Numbered from the stretch's first letter, positions 1-13,840 are shown. The stretch is 64,000 nucleotides of DNA from Congregibacter litoralis KT71 (GCF_000153125.2 NZ_CM002299.1:992809-1056808), one strand, 5' to 3'. Notes: a model not told the origin generated them from the letters alone. Numbers and translations are program-made.

Positions 1-1
1 G

Positions 2-2401
2 CACTACGGCCGTGTATGCCCGATTGAAACACCGGAAGGACCCAACATCGGTCTGATTAATTCTCTTGCGGTCTATGCCCGCACTAACGAGTATGGATTC
101 CTTGAGAGTCCCTATCGAAAAGTGATCGACGGCGTTGTTACCGACGAGATTGAGTATTTGTCGGCCATCAACGAAGCCGAGCACGTGATTGCCCAGGCCT
201 CTGCGGAACTCGACAGCAAGAATCGTTTTGTTGACGATCTGATTGCCGTTCGTCACCTGAACGAATTTACGGTCATGGATCCTGAGCGCATCGACTACAT
301 GGATGTGTCTCCCCAGCAGATCGTATCGGTAGCGGCAGCGCTGATTCCGTTCCTTGAGCACGATGACGCCAACCGCGCCCTCATGGGCTCGAACATGCAG
401 CGTCAGGCAGTGCCTACCCTGCGCAGTGAGAAGCCCCTTGTCGGTACCGGCATGGAGCGTTTTGTTGCCGCAGACTCGGGTGTGTGTGTCGTCGCGAAGC
501 GTCCCGGATTCATCGATTCTGTTGATGCGAGCCGCATCGTGGTGCGAGTGGACGATTCAGAGGTGGGGGCCGGTGAGGCGCCCGTCGACATCTACAACCT
601 GACCAAATACACCCGTTCGAACCAGAACACCTGTATCAACCAGCGTCCCATCGTGAGTCGCGGCGATACCGTGGCACGCGGCGATATCCTTGCCGATGGA
701 CCGTCCATCGACCTGGGTGAGCTGGCGCTGGGGCAGAACATGCGCATCGCGTTCATGCCCTGGAATGGTTACAACTTCGAGGATTCGATTCTCGTCTCCG
801 AGCGGGTTGTGAAGGAGGACCGTTTCACGACGATCCACATCCAGGAACTGACCTGTATTGCACGGGATACCAAGCTGGGCTCCGAAGAGATCTCCGGTGA
901 TATCCCCAATGTCGGTGAAGGTGCGCTGTCAAATCTGGATGAGTCCGGCATCGTTTACATCGGTGCGGAAGTGGACGCCGGTGACATTCTTGTTGGTAAG
1001 GTGACCCCCAAGGGCGAGACACAGCTTACCCCGGAAGAGAAGCTCCTCCGCGCGATCTTCGGCGAGAAGGCATCGGATGTGAAAGACACCTCCCTGCGTG
1101 TGCCCTCCAGCACCAAGGGTACGGTCATTGACGTTCAGGTCTTTACCCGCGACGGCCTCGAGAAGGACGCCCGGGCCAAGCACATCGAAAAGACGCAGCT
1201 CGATGAGTATCGAAAGGATCTCAAGGAAGAGTTTCGTATTTATGAGGAGGCGACCTTCTCATGGCTGGGCAATCTCATCAGTGGTGCGAAAACCGTCAGC
1301 GGTGGTGGTCTGTCCAAGGGCACCAAGCTGACCGCTGAAGTGCTCGAAGGTCTCGATCGTGAGCAGTGGTTCAAGCTCAAGCTTGATAACCCGGAGCTCA
1401 ACGAAGCCCTGGCTTCCGCGCAAAACCAGCTTGAGGAGCAGAACAAGCATCTCGAGGAGCGTTTTGAAGACAAGAAGAACAAGCTCCAGAGCGGTGATGA
1501 TCTGGCGCCGGGCGTCCTGAAGATCGTCAAGGTTTACCTCGCCGTGAAGCGTCGTATTCAGCCGGGTGACAAGATGGCCGGCCGTCACGGTAACAAGGGT
1601 GTGATCTCCGTGATCATGCCGGTGGAGGATATGCCCTACGATGAAAACGGTGAGCCCGTGGACATCGTGCTCAACCCTCTGGGTGTTCCCTCGCGCATGA
1701 ACGTCGGACAGATTCTGGAGACTCACCTGGGTATGGCGGCTCGCGGTCTTGGAGACAAGATCAACGAGATGCTTGAGGAGCAGCGCAAAACCGCTGACAT
1801 CCGCAAGTTCCTCGAGAGCATCTATAACAACGGTGCTGGCCGGGCTGCCGACATTAAAGGTCTGAAAGACAATGAAGTCATGGATCTGGCGAAAAATCTG
1901 AGAGCCGGTGTGCCCATGGCGACGCCGGCCTTTGATGGCGCTGCCGAAGAGTCTATCAAGGCCCTCCTGGAGCTGGCCGGGCTGGATCGCAGCGGTCAGG
2001 TTACGCTCTATGATGGACGCTCCGGGGATGCCTTTGATCGTCCCGTGACCGTGGGTTACATGTACATGCTCAAGCTCAACCACCTGGTGGATGACAAGAT
2101 GCACGCCCGTTCCACCGGATCCTACAGCCTTGTTACGCAGCAGCCGCTGGGTGGCAAAGCACAGTTTGGTGGTCAGCGCTTCGGGGAGATGGAGGTCTGG
2201 GCTCTGGAAGCCTACGGCGCCGCCTACACCCTGCAGGAAATGCTGACGGTCAAGTCGGATGACGTGGCGGGTAGAACCAAAATGTACAAGAACATTGTCG
2301 ATGGTGACCATCGCATGGAGCCGGGTATGCCCGAGTCCTTCAATGTGCTCGTGAAGGAGATTCGCTCCCTCGGTATCGATATCGAGTTGGAAAGCGAGTA
2401 A
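2..2401 (+). CDS. rpoB: RNA polymerase beta subunit, 3' part (5' truncated by window edge)
   Basis: This is the C-terminal 799 residues of the beta subunit of DNA-dependent RNA polymerase. The reading frame is open from base 2 and begins [18 protein letters not shown], which corresponds to about residue 551 of the E. coli protein, so rifampicin cluster I lies just upstream of the window and cluster II is inside it. Visible hallmarks are the FEDSIL segment, the [12 protein letters not shown] segment near the active centre, and the conserved C-terminal stretch with [20 protein letters not shown] that packs on beta'. It ends in TAA, and rpoC follows after an 85-bp gap, the standard rpoBC order. 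Nothing is unusual. Identification is certain. Confidence 0.98.
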   Translation, partial: HYGRVCPIETPEGPNIGLINSLAVYARTNEYGFLESPYRKVIDGVVTDEIEYLSAINEAEHVIAQASAELDSKNRFVDDLIAVRHLNEFTVMDPERIDYMDVSPQQIVSVAAALIPFLEHDDANRALMGSNMQRQAVPTLRSEKPLVGTGMERFVAADSGVCVVAKRPGFIDSVDASRIVVRVDDSEVGAGEAPVDIYNLTKYTRSNQNTCINQRPIVSRGDTVARGDILADGPSIDLGELALGQNMRIAFMPWNGYNFEDSILVSERVVKEDRFTTIHIQELTCIARDTKLGSEEISGDIPNVGEGALSNLDESGIVYIGAEVDAGDILVGKVTPKGETQLTPEEKLLRAIFGEKASDVKDTSLRVPSSTKGTVIDVQVFTRDGLEKDARAKHIEKTQLDEYRKDLKEEFRIYEEATFSWLGNLISGAKTVSGGGLSKGTKLTAEVLEGLDREQWFKLKLDNPELNEALASAQNQLEEQNKHLEERFEDKKNKLQSGDDLAPGVLKIVKVYLAVKRRIQPGDKMAGRHGNKGVISVIMPVEDMPYDENGEPVDIVLNPLGVPSRMNVGQILETHLGMAARGLGDKINEMLEEQRKTADIRKFLESIYNNGAGRAADIKGLKDNEVMDLAKNLRAGVPMATPAFDGAAEESIKALLELAGLDRSGQVTLYDGRSGDAFDRPVTVGYMYMLKLNHLVDDKMHARSTGSYSLVTQQPLGGKAQFGGQRFGEMEVWALEAYGAAYTLQEMLTVKSDDVAGRTKMYKNIVDGDHRMEPGMPESFNVLVKEIRSLGIDIELESE

Positions 2402-2486
2402 GAAAAAAGAGTACATATTTAGGAATCGGTAGTCGGTCGTCCTCGGGACGGCCGACACGGCAAGCAAACCTCGTGGAGGAAATGCC

Positions 2487-6710
<4,224 letters not shown>

Positions 6711-6751
6711 TCCACTCTACTTAAACTGCATGGCCTCTTCTGAGGCGCTGA

Positions 6752-6785
6752 AAGCGGCGACTGTTTATCCAGCGCCGCTTTTTTT
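6752..6785 (+). terminator. Intrinsic terminator after rpoC
   Basis: Arms AAGCGGCG (6752-6759) and CGCCGCTT (6773-6780) form a perfect 8-bp stem that runs into a T tract ending at 6785. An alternative pairing, GGCGCTG (6744-6750) with CAGCGCC (6770-6776), competes for the same right arm. It lies 41 bp after the rpoC stop and would end rpoBC transcription. Confidence 0.85.
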
Positions 6786-6818
6786 ATGCCTACGTTTTGT
6801 GTCTCGTATGAATTGTCA

Positions 6819-6846
6819 TTGACCTACCCCCTTTGTGGTCTACGCT
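6819..6846 (+). promoter_or_regulatory. Possible sigma70 promoter for the secreted-protein gene
   Basis: TTGACC (6819-6824), a 16-nt spacer and TACGCT (6841-6846) resemble -35 and -10 boxes. It sits between the rpoC terminator and the start at 6901, where a promoter is needed. The -10 match is only moderate. Confidence 0.35.
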
Positions 6847-6900
6847 GAAGATACAGCGCGGCACTCTTGCCGTGTGTTGTTCCACAACGAGGCTATAAAT

Positions 6901-7659
6901 ATGACTATAAAACTTGGCAGTGTGGCTTTAAGTGCAGGGGTTTTTTCTCTTATCGGGCTTCCGGTACAGGCTGATCACCACATGGAGATGCAGTTTGCGC
7001 CCACGGAGTTGATGACCTGCGCCTATAAAGAAGGCAAAGACAACGATGATCTCAAAAAGCTGACCAATGCTTTTACCAAGTGGGTGAAAAAGAACGATAC
7101 CGCTTATACCTATTACCTATTGTCACCGAACTGGCATGAGGACGCTTCCGATTGGGATTTTGCCTGGGTGGGAAGCTGGACCAGCGGAGCGGGCATGGGC
7201 GCGGGCTACGACGCATGGATGAATGATGACGACGATGTCGGTGCCATGTTCCAGGATGTAATGGACTGTAACTATTCTCTCGCTTCCGTCACGCCGATTC
7301 AGGGCGAGGACGACGACGGTCCCTGGGAGCGTGGTGTGGTCTGGTTTTCCCGTTGTGAACTGGATGACGATGCAGGGCTCAGCGACGCGATAGGAGCCCA
7401 TCGCACCATGGCCTCCGCCATGACTGATATGGGGCAGACCTCCGTGAGCTGGGCGTTTTTGCCAGCCCTGGGCTTTGGCGACGTCGAGTTTGACTACTAC
7501 CATGTGCAGGCGTGGCCATCCTACTCACAGCTCGGCTCGGGCTTTGATAATTACTTCAACAAGGGGGGCTGGAAGGTGCAGGCAGACGCGCAGGATGACG
7601 TCGTTGAGTGTGCCTCACCTAATCTCTACACCTTCCGACTCGTGCACGCGGGGGAGTAG
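6901..7659 (+). CDS. Secreted protein of unknown function
   Basis: I do not recognise this gene. It encodes 252 residues starting from the ATG at 6901; an upstream in-frame extension to 6835 lacks a signal peptide or ribosome binding site, so I reject it. The first 24 residues look like a Sec signal peptide (MTIKLGSVALSAGVFSLIGL, then PVQA and a likely cut before DHH). The mature part is acidic, rich in Trp, Tyr and Asp, and has four cysteines (in TCAY, DCNY, SRCE and VECA), which could form disulfides in the periplasm. No membrane segment follows the signal. It is bracketed by the rpoC terminator and the rpsL promoter, so it looks like a single-gene unit inserted between rpoC and the str operon. 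Confidence 0.75.
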   Translation: MTIKLGSVALSAGVFSLIGLPVQADHHMEMQFAPTELMTCAYKEGKDNDDLKKLTNAFTKWVKKNDTAYTYYLLSPNWHEDASDWDFAWVGSWTSGAGMGAGYDAWMNDDDDVGAMFQDVMDCNYSLASVTPIQGEDDDGPWERGVVWFSRCELDDDAGLSDAIGAHRTMASAMTDMGQTSVSWAFLPALGFGDVEFDYYHVQAWPSYSQLGSGFDNYFNKGGWKVQADAQDDVVECASPNLYTFRLVHAGE

Positions 7660-7830
7660 GGGGAGTAGACCTCTGCAGACTGTCCCAGGTCACTTTAAGT
7701 TGGCCTGAGTCATAAATCGCACAGGACCGCGACTGCGGCCTGTGCGACCGTTGACGAGCGCGCTTCACTCCCAGGTGGCAACCCGAGACTCTGGGGCCTC
7801 GCTGCCACCATTCTTGAAGGCGCAATTCTG
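7660..7830. other. Gap with two strong hairpins, no T tract
   Basis: There is no gene here. Two hairpins are visible. The first has 9-bp arms TCGCACAGG (7717-7725) and CCTGTGCGA (7739-7747), with an inner CCGC/GCGG pairing. The second has 7-bp arms GGTGGCA (7774-7780) and TGCCACC (7803-7809), with an inner CGAG/CTCG pairing. Neither is followed by a T run, so they are more likely 3' UTR structures of the upstream secreted-protein mRNA than classical terminators. Confidence 0.6.
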
Positions 7831-7859
7831 TTGACTCCCCTACAACGCATCTATAGAAT
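7831..7859 (+). promoter_or_regulatory. Sigma70 promoter of the str operon (rpsL)
   Basis: TTGACT (7831-7836), a 17-nt spacer and TAGAAT (7854-7859) form a near-consensus sigma70 promoter. Transcription would begin at about 7866, leaving a leader of about 130 nt before rpsL. The promoter abuts the terminator at 7861-7890. Confidence 0.7.
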
Positions 7860-7860
7860 G

Positions 7861-7890
7861 CCGCCTCCTTTTTATGGAGGGCGGTTTTTC
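7861..7890 (+). terminator. Terminator overlapping the rpsL start site
   Basis: CCGCCTCC (7861-7868) pairs with GGAGGGCGG (7877-7885, one bulged G) around TTTTTAT, followed by a T run. It would stop read-through from upstream. Transcripts that start at about 7866 from the adjacent promoter lack most of the left arm, so they should escape it. Confidence 0.7.
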
Positions 7891-7995
7891 TTTGCCCGTC
7901 CGCTATTGCCCTGCCCATCGGAGTTTTATCCGCCAGCTTTGCAAAAGCGACAGCTAACACCGCCTTCTTTTTAGTGAGACTGGAGTCCAGTATTA

Positions 7996-8367
7996 ATGGC
8001 AACAATTAACCAGCTCGTGCGCAAGCCGCGCAAGCGTAAGATCGAAAAGAGCGACGTTCCGGCTCTGCAGGGCTGTCCTCAGCGTCGTGGTGTGTGCACC
8101 CGTGTTTACACGACGACACCGAAGAAGCCTAACTCTGCACTGCGTAAAGTATGCCGTGTCCGCCTGACCAACGGCTATGAAGTGTCTTCCTACATCGGTG
8201 GTGAGGGTCACAACTTGCAGGAGCACAGTGTTGTACTGATCCGTGGTGGTCGAGTTAAAGATCTCCCCGGTGTTCGCTACCACACGGTTCGTGGCAGCCT
8301 CGATACTTCCGGCGTTGCCGATCGCAAGAACGGCCGCTCCAAGTACGGCGCCAAGCGACCTAAGTAA
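7996..8367 (+). CDS. rpsL: 30S ribosomal protein S12
   Basis: This is S12 of the 30S decoding centre, 123 residues, starting [15 protein letters not shown]. The streptomycin-determining loops carry the wild-type lysines (TPKKPNSAL, about residues 42-50, and GGRVKDLPG, about 84-92). D89 is the position that is methylthiolated in many bacteria. It is the first gene of the str cluster and lies behind the TTGACT/TAGAAT promoter. Nothing is odd. Confidence 0.98.
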   Translation: MATINQLVRKPRKRKIEKSDVPALQGCPQRRGVCTRVYTTTPKKPNSALRKVCRVRLTNGYEVSSYIGGEGHNLQEHSVVLIRGGRVKDLPGVRYHTVRGSLDTSGVADRKNGRSKYGAKRPK

Positions 8368-8463
8368 GAAACGCGGGTGATTACAGTTGCCCTGCATTAA
8401 AAGACTACGCTTATCGTAGCAACCCGATGGTCGGCAACGGTCCTCGGGCACAACGTAGTAAGG

Positions 8464-8511
8464 CCGGATCTCTGCCGCCCCCCGCCTAACAGGTGGCAGG
8501 ACGGTATCCGG
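8464..8511 (+). promoter_or_regulatory. rpsL-rpsG intercistronic hairpin, candidate S7 binding site
   Basis: CCGGAT (8464-8469) pairs with ATCCGG (8506-8511), and CTGCC (8472-8476) pairs with GGCAG (8495-8499) inside it. The structure ends 25 nt before rpsG. In E. coli the rpsL-rpsG spacer is the target of S7 translational repression. Assigning that role here rests on position and structure only. Confidence 0.5.
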
Positions 8512-8536
8512 ATAACCTGAAGAAAAGGAATAGATC

Positions 8537-9007
8537 ATGCCAAGAAGAAGAGTGGTAGCAAAACGTGAAGTGCTGCCTGATCCCAAGTTTGCCAACGTCA
8601 CCCTCGCCAAGTTCATGAACCACGTCATGGTTAGCGGCAAGAAGTCCGTTGCGGAAGGTATTGTGTACGGTGCCCTTGACCTCGTTCAGGAACGCGCTGG
8701 CAAAGACCCCATCGAAGTGTTTGACGAGGCCCTGGAGAACATTGCTCCCATGGTCGAGGTGAAGTCTCGACGTGTCGGTGGTGCCACCTACCAGGTCCCC
8801 GTAGAAGTTCGCCCCTCGCGACGCATCGCGCTGTCCATGCGCTGGTTGGTGGAATACGCCCGTAACCGCGGTGAGAAGTCCATGCGTCAGCGTCTTGCTG
8901 GTGAGATTCTTGACGCCTCTCAGGGCAAAGGAAACGCCGTGAAGAAGCGTGAAGATGTGCACCGTATGGCAGAAGCCAACAAAGCATTCTCGCACTTCCG
9001 ATTCTAG
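8537..9007 (+). CDS. rpsG: 30S ribosomal protein S7
   Basis: This is the 156-residue S7, which nucleates assembly of the 30S head by binding the 3' major domain of 16S rRNA. The N-terminus [18 protein letters not shown] and the segments SKRVGG-like ([15 protein letters not shown]) and RWLVEYAR are typical. A purine-rich AAGAAAAGGAAT stretch precedes the ATG. A 15-bp direct duplication covers its last codons and stop. The long 169-bp spacer from rpsL contains a hairpin that may be its own repression site. Confidence 0.98.
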   Translation: MPRRRVVAKREVLPDPKFANVTLAKFMNHVMVSGKKSVAEGIVYGALDLVQERAGKDPIEVFDEALENIAPMVEVKSRRVGGATYQVPVEVRPSRRIALSMRWLVEYARNRGEKSMRQRLAGEILDASQGKGNAVKKREDVHRMAEANKAFSHFRF

Positions 9008-9028
9008 GACTCCCGATTCTAGGACTCT
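8999..9028 (+). repeat. 15-bp tandem duplication over the rpsG stop codon
   Basis: CGATTCTAGGACTCC (8999-9013) is followed directly by CGATTCTAGGACTCT (9014-9028), 14 of 15 identical. The first copy contains the last rpsG codons and TAG, so the stop region is duplicated. The second copy is non-coding. Confidence 0.9.
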
Positions 9029-9055
9029 CCTTCGTTCGATTAACGGGGCAGTAAC

Positions 9056-11164
9056 GTGGCTCGCAAGACTCCAATTGGTCGTTATCGAAATATCGGTATT
9101 GTTGCGCACGTGGACGCGGGTAAAACCACGACCACGGAGCGCATCCTGTTTTACACCGGTCTGTCTCACAAGATAGGCGAGGTTCATGACGGCGCTGCCA
9201 CCATGGACTGGATGGAGCAGGAGCAGGAGCGAGGCATCACTATTACCTCGGCTGCTACCACCTGCTTTTGGCAGGGCATGGATCAGCAGTTCGACCAGCA
9301 TCGCATCAATATCATCGACACGCCGGGGCACGTCGACTTCACCATTGAAGTCGAGCGTTCCCTGCGCGTACTCGATGGCGCGGTCGTCGTTCTGTGCGGA
9401 TCTTCCGGCGTTCAGCCGCAAACCGAGACCGTCTGGCGTCAGGCCAACAAGTATCATGTTCCCCGAATGGTCTTCGTCAATAAGATGGATCGCGCAGGAG
9501 CAGATTTCCATAGCGTTATTGCTCAGCTCAAGGAGCGCCTGGGCGCTAATCCTGTTCCGCTGCAAATGACCATTGGAGCCGAAGAGGAGTTCAGGGGTGT
9601 TGTCGACCTCGTGAAGAATAAGGCGATTCGGTGGAGCGCCGACGATATGGGCATGACCTTTGAGTATTCCGAGGTTCCCGAAGAACTCGTAGACCAGGTT
9701 GCAGAAATGCGCGAGTTTCTTGTCGAGGCGGCAGCAGAAGCCAACGACGAGCTTATGAACAAATATCTCGAAGGAGAGGAGCTCAGCGAGGAAGAGATTA
9801 AGGCCGGCATCCGTGCCCGAACCCTTGCCAGTGAGATTGTTCCGGTCCTTGGTGGATCTGCCTTCAAAAACAAGGGTGTGCAGGCGGTTCTGGACGCAGT
9901 TATTGAGTACATGCCCGCTCCCACAGAAGTAAAGGCCATTGAGGGCACGCTTGATGACGGTGAAACCGTGGAGAAGCGTGAGGCGGACGATTCTGCGCCG
10001 TTCGCCGCTCTGGCGTTCAAGATTGCTACCGACCCCTTTGTCGGCACGCTGACGTTTTTCCGCGTTTATTCGGGAAAATTGGAAAGCGGCACTGCGGTGT
10101 TCAATTCCGTCAAAGGAAAAAAAGAGCGCGTGGGGCGAATGGTGCAGATGCACTCGAATTCCCGCGAAGAAATCAAAGAAGTGCTGGCTGGAGACATCGC
10201 GGCCGCAGTGGGTCTGAAAGACGTCACAACCGGGGATACGCTGTGCTGCCAGGACAGCCCGATTATTCTCGAGCGCATGGAATTCCCGGAGCCGGTTATC
10301 TCTGTGGCCGTGGAGCCCCGTTCTACGGCGGATCAGGAGAAGATGGGCGTGGCTCTCGGGAAGCTCTCTCAGGAAGATCCATCTTTTCGCGTAAAGACCG
10401 ACGAAGAGACAGGGCAGACCATCATCTCCGGTATGGGTGAACTGCACCTCGATATCATCATCGACCGCATGCGCCGGGAATTCAGTGTTGAAGCGAATAT
10501 CGGTAATCCCCAGGTTGCCTATCGGGAAGCGATCCGAAATACCTCGGAGATCGAGGGTAAGTTCGTTCGCCAATCCGGCGGTCGCGGTCAGTACGGCCAT
10601 GTCTGGATACGCTTTGAGCCGGCGGAGGATGCCACCGCCGAGGGGCTTGAGTTTGTAAACGAGATTGTTGGCGGATCCGTGCCCAAGGAATACATTCCTG
10701 CGGTACAGAAGGGCATCGAAGATCAAATGCAAAACGGCGTGCTTGCCGGTTATCCTCTCCTCGGTCTCAAGGCGACACTCTACGATGGCTCCTTTCACGA
10801 TGTGGATTCGAATGAGATGGCTTTTAAGATAGCGGCCTCTATGGCGACGAAGCAGCTTTCCCAGGATGGTGGGGCGGTGCTTCTTGAGCCCATAATGAAG
10901 GTCGAAGTAGTCACCCCTGAAGAAAACATGGGCGACGTCGTTGGTGATCTCAATCGCCGCCGCGGCGTGATTGCGGGAATGGACGAGAACCCCTCAGGTA
11001 AAGTGATTAACGCGGACGTACCCCTTGCCGAAATGTTCGGCTACGCCACCGATCTGCGGAGCGCAACCCAGGGGCGTGCAACCTACACCATGGAATTTTT
11101 GCAGTACGCCGAGGCGCCGAACAACGTCGCCCAGGCCATTATTTCCAAGACCCAACCCTACTAA
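9056..11164 (+). CDS. fusA: Translation elongation factor G
   Basis: This is the 702-residue GTPase that drives ribosomal translocation and, with RRF, ribosome recycling. The start is GTG at 9056, giving [20 protein letters not shown]. The G1 loop AHVDAGKT (residues 17-24), the switch II motif DTPGHVD, NKMD, and domain IV/V segments such as [12 protein letters not shown] are present. It lies 48 bp after rpsG and 28 bp before tuf, within the str operon. A large open frame on the opposite strand is a codon-bias shadow. Confidence 0.98.
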   Translation: MARKTPIGRYRNIGIVAHVDAGKTTTTERILFYTGLSHKIGEVHDGAATMDWMEQEQERGITITSAATTCFWQGMDQQFDQHRINIIDTPGHVDFTIEVERSLRVLDGAVVVLCGSSGVQPQTETVWRQANKYHVPRMVFVNKMDRAGADFHSVIAQLKERLGANPVPLQMTIGAEEEFRGVVDLVKNKAIRWSADDMGMTFEYSEVPEELVDQVAEMREFLVEAAAEANDELMNKYLEGEELSEEEIKAGIRARTLASEIVPVLGGSAFKNKGVQAVLDAVIEYMPAPTEVKAIEGTLDDGETVEKREADDSAPFAALAFKIATDPFVGTLTFFRVYSGKLESGTAVFNSVKGKKERVGRMVQMHSNSREEIKEVLAGDIAAAVGLKDVTTGDTLCCQDSPIILERMEFPEPVISVAVEPRSTADQEKMGVALGKLSQEDPSFRVKTDEETGQTIISGMGELHLDIIIDRMRREFSVEANIGNPQVAYREAIRNTSEIEGKFVRQSGGRGQYGHVWIRFEPAEDATAEGLEFVNEIVGGSVPKEYIPAVQKGIEDQMQNGVLAGYPLLGLKATLYDGSFHDVDSNEMAFKIAASMATKQLSQDGGAVLLEPIMKVEVVTPEENMGDVVGDLNRRRGVIAGMDENPSGKVINADVPLAEMFGYATDLRSATQGRATYTMEFLQYAEAPNNVAQAIISKTQPY

Positions 11165-11192
11165 CCAAGTCTCACTGGAGAGGTAAAGCAAA

Positions 11193-12416
11193 GTGGCAAA
11201 AGCAGCATTTGAGCGCGATAAGCCCCACGTTAATGTGGGAACGATTGGACACGTTGACCATGGTAAGACGACGCTGACGGCGGCGCTCACACGGGTTTGC
11301 TCAGAGGTATGGGGCGGCGATCTCGTAGCGTTTGACGGTATTGATAACGCACCGGAAGAGAAAGAGCGCGGCATTACGATTGCGACTTCACACGTTGAGT
11401 ACGAGTCGGATTCACGCCACTACGCGCACGTTGACTGCCCCGGGCACGCGGATTATGTGAAGAACATGATCACCGGTGCGGCGCAGATGGACGGCGCTAT
11501 CCTGGTATGTGGCGCGACGGACGGCCCTATGCCTCAGACCCGTGAGCACATCCTCCTGTCTCGTCAGGTAGGCGTGCCTTACATCGTGGTCTTCCTGAAC
11601 AAGGCGGATCTGCTGGCTGAAGACTGTGGCGGTGCGGACTCCGAAGAGTACGAAGAGATGAAAGAACTGGTAGAGATGGAGCTTCGTGAGCTTCTTGACC
11701 AGTACGAGTTCCCCGGTGACGACACACCGATCATCTGTGGTTCAGCGCTGATGGCTCTGAACGGCGAAGACGACAACGAACTGGGCACCACGGCTGTTAA
11801 GACCCTGGTTGAGACGCTGGATTCTTACATCCCTGAGCCCGAGCGTGCCATTGACCAGCCTTTCCTGATGCCTGTAGAGGACGTGTTCTCTATCTCCGGT
11901 CGCGGCACGGTTGTGACCGGTCGTGTTGAGCGTGGCATTGTGACCGTTGGCGACGAGATCGAGATTGTCGGCATCAAGGACACGGCGAAGACGACTTGCA
12001 CCGGTGTTGAGATGTTCCGCAAGCTCCTTGACGAAGGCCGTGCGGGTGAGAACGTAGGTGTTCTCCTGCGTGGTACGAAGCGTGAAGAAGTTGAGCGTGG
12101 TCAGGTTCTGTCCAAGCCCGGCAGCGTGAATCCTCACACGAAGTTTGAGTCTGAGGTTTATGTTCTGTCCAAGGATGAGGGTGGTCGTCACACGCCGTTC
12201 TTCAAGGGCTACCGTCCGCAGTTTTACTTCCGTACGACGGACGTAACCGGCGCATGTGAGCTTCCTGACGGCGTTGAGATGGTGATGCCGGGTGACAACG
12301 TACAGATGGTTGTGACCTTGATAGCACCGATTGCGATGGAAGAAGGCCTGCGTTTTGCTATTCGTGAGGGTGGTCGAACGGTTGGCGCTGGCGTTGTCGC
12401 TAAGATCATCGAGTAA
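11193..12416 (+). CDS. tuf: Translation elongation factor Tu
   Basis: This is the 407-residue EF-Tu, which carries aminoacyl-tRNA to the ribosome as a GTP complex. GTG at 11193 is the start, preceded by GGAGAGG. The G motifs are GHVDHGKT (about residues 19-26), DCPGHADY and NKAD, the last having Ala where many proteins have Cys. This would be the str-linked copy. Whether a second tuf lies upstream of rpoB cannot be seen. Its 3' UTR carries the structured repeat at 12435-12514 and then a strong bidirectional terminator. Confidence 0.98.
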   Translation: MAKAAFERDKPHVNVGTIGHVDHGKTTLTAALTRVCSEVWGGDLVAFDGIDNAPEEKERGITIATSHVEYESDSRHYAHVDCPGHADYVKNMITGAAQMDGAILVCGATDGPMPQTREHILLSRQVGVPYIVVFLNKADLLAEDCGGADSEEYEEMKELVEMELRELLDQYEFPGDDTPIICGSALMALNGEDDNELGTTAVKTLVETLDSYIPEPERAIDQPFLMPVEDVFSISGRGTVVTGRVERGIVTVGDEIEIVGIKDTAKTTCTGVEMFRKLLDEGRAGENVGVLLRGTKREEVERGQVLSKPGSVNPHTKFESEVYVLSKDEGGRHTPFFKGYRPQFYFRTTDVTGACELPDGVEMVMPGDNVQMVVTLIAPIAMEEGLRFAIREGGRTVGAGVVAKIIE

Positions 12417-12434
12417 GGCGAAGGTAGTTACTTC

Positions 12435-12514
12435 GGCTTGCACCGCTGCACCTGTTTCTTCGCGTCGCGCTTTGCGCTCCTGATTGCTGCGAAACAGGCA
12501 CACCGGCACAAGCC
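12435..12514 (+). repeat. Structured intergenic repeat, copy A (3' UTR of tuf)
   Basis: This is a long near-perfect hairpin. GGCTTG (12435-12440) pairs with CAAGCC (12509-12514), and CCTGTTTC (12451-12458) pairs with GAAACAGG (12491-12498), with partly paired 10-nt stretches between. The apex is a 28-nt core at 12461-12488, beginning CGCGTCGCGC and ending GCGCTCCTGATTGCT, flanked by 2 nt on each side. The same core recurs at 29037-29064 (plus) and 29249-29276 (minus), with different but self-complementary stems. Confidence 0.8.
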
Positions 12515-12591
12515 TTAGGCACAACCCAAGCGAGTCACGGTGGTGTTGCGATGCGAGCGTAGTAATACCGGCGAGAATCGCGGAATCTTGC

Positions 12592-12623
12592 AAAAAAGCC
12601 CAGCTTCTTAGCTGGGCTTTTTT
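12592..12623. terminator. Bidirectional terminator between tuf and the hydrolase gene
   Basis: A perfect 14-bp inverted repeat, AAAAAAGCCCAGCT (12592-12605) and AGCTGGGCTTTTTT (12610-12623), surrounds the loop TCTT. It has an A tract on one side and a T tract on the other, so it can end tuf transcription on the plus strand and hydrolase transcription on the minus strand. Confidence 0.95.
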
Positions 12624-12659
12624 GTGCCTGACTTCTGCAGTTGTACCTGTGATGACTGT

Positions 12660-13376
12660 TCAGCTGCGAAGTATCTGGGGCAGTACGGTATGTAAGGCCG
12701 AATAATGCCCCAACTCCGGCAGCGACTTCAGGGTGCAACGGTTACCGAGATGTCGGGCAAGGGCCTCTGCCATGGCCGGGGGTGTCCAGGTATCGGCGCT
12801 GCCCTGATAGATGTGTACCGGACAGCGGATTTCACGAGTCAACCCCGCCCAGGGATGCACGTAGTCTTTCAAGGTTGACAGGTAGCGCTGTCGGTCCCTC
12901 ACGAACGCTGAGTGAAAGCCATGACGGGAGGCCTTTCGGAAATCCTCGTCATCCAGTAAGGCTTTATCGCTTGGAGGGCTTTCCGCGAAAATTCGGTTCA
13001 AGAGTGCGTCGGGCGCGAAACGATTCACGGCGCCCTGTGCGCCCGTTAGAGCGGAAAGTAACCATGGGTGTCTTGCTGCCAGGCGAAACACCGGCGCCCC
13101 TGCCATGTCATGGAGGAATTCGCCTAATTCCAAAGGCGCAGCCGGCGCTATGAGATGCAATGAGTCTACCGCGCTGTTAGCTGCCGCGGCTTTTAGGGCG
13201 CCGAAAGCGCCCATGGAAAACCCGATGAGGCTGACACTGCCTCTGCTGTCGTGGCGTTTTTCCGTGCCCCAGTTTGCGGGATGCAGGACCTCCGGTTTTT
13301 CTATGTCCTGGGCATCGAGAAAATACAGCTCGGCGCTGGAGCCGGGAAGACCGTGGAAGTAGCAAAAATGTGTCAA
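12660..13376 (-). CDS. Alpha/beta-fold hydrolase
   Basis: This is a 238-residue soluble alpha/beta hydrolase of unknown substrate. An oxyanion-loop HGLPGS lies at residues 8-13, the nucleophile elbow GFSMG places the catalytic serine at 54, the acid is probably D195 (GSADTWTP) and the base H224 (LGHYSALH). There is no signal peptide, so it is likely cytoplasmic. It faces tuf tail to tail across a shared terminator and is followed upstream by the TM2 gene on the same strand, 36 bp away. Esterase, thioesterase or C-C hydrolase activities are all possible. Confidence 0.75.
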   Translation of the reverse strand: MTHFCYFHGLPGSSAELYFLDAQDIEKPEVLHPANWGTEKRHDSRGSVSLIGFSMGAFGALKAAAANSAVDSLHLIAPAAPLELGEFLHDMAGAPVFRLAARHPWLLSALTGAQGAVNRFAPDALLNRIFAESPPSDKALLDDEDFRKASRHGFHSAFVRDRQRYLSTLKDYVHPWAGLTREIRCPVHIYQGSADTWTPPAMAEALARHLGNRCTLKSLPELGHYSALHTVLPQILRS

Positions 13377-13412
13377 ATCGCGGTAATGAGCGATGTTGGC
13401 GTTCTGAGACGC

Positions 13413-13796
13413 CTACTCATTAATCTCATCGATCTGTTCATTCAGCGTCCAATAATCATAGAGGATGCCGATACCAAACAGACCCAGCGTCAACAGGTAG
13501 AGGACCCCCGTGAATATCTTGCCCATATAGAAGCGATGAATGCCGAAAGCGCCGAGGAAGGTGAGGAGGATCCACGAAATATTGTAGTCGACATCCCCTT
13601 CGTAATAGCGGCGATCAGCATCGTCGTTCATGCCGGGAATCAGCAATAGATCGATAATCCAGCCAACAAATAAAAGCCCGAAGGTGAAGAACCAGATCGT
13701 ACCGGTGATGGGACGCCCGTAGTAAAAGCGATGGGCGCCCATAAAGCCGAATATCCACAGAAGATAACCCATGACAACAGAGTGAGAGCGTTCCAT
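13413..13796 (-). CDS. Tandem TM2-domain membrane protein
   Basis: This is a 127-residue inner-membrane protein made of two TM2-type units. Each has a hydrophobic hairpin with a conserved GxHRFYxG motif (GAHRFYYGRPITG near residue 20 and GIHRFYMGKIFTG near 85), followed by a second helix. A short acidic loop with MNDDADRRYYEGD lies between the units. The function of TM2 proteins in bacteria is not settled. A CAGGAG ribosome binding site precedes the ATG, and a perfect hairpin lies in its 5' leader. It probably shares a transcript with the hydrolase. Confidence 0.75.
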   Translation of the reverse strand: MERSHSVVMGYLLWIFGFMGAHRFYYGRPITGTIWFFTFGLLFVGWIIDLLLIPGMNDDADRRYYEGDVDYNISWILLTFLGAFGIHRFYMGKIFTGVLYLLTLGLFGIGILYDYWTLNEQIDEINE

Positions 13797-13817
13797 ATGC
13801 GATATGTCTCCTGGTTC

Positions 13818-13840
13818 AGCGTCCGTCTGTTACGGACGCT
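13818..13840 (-). promoter_or_regulatory. Perfect hairpin in the leader of the TM2 gene
   Basis: AGCGTCCGT (13818-13826), the loop CTGTT and ACGGACGCT (13832-13840) form a 9-bp perfect stem 22 bp upstream of the TM2 start. There is no T tract, so it is either an operator-like dyad or a 5' UTR stem. Confidence 0.5.

Noticed and set aside
8486..10798. 770-codon open frame antisense to rpsG and fusA
   Set aside because: It is the exact shadow of two highly conserved genes; the frame stays open because of strong codon bias. It has no ribosome binding site and no recognisable domain.
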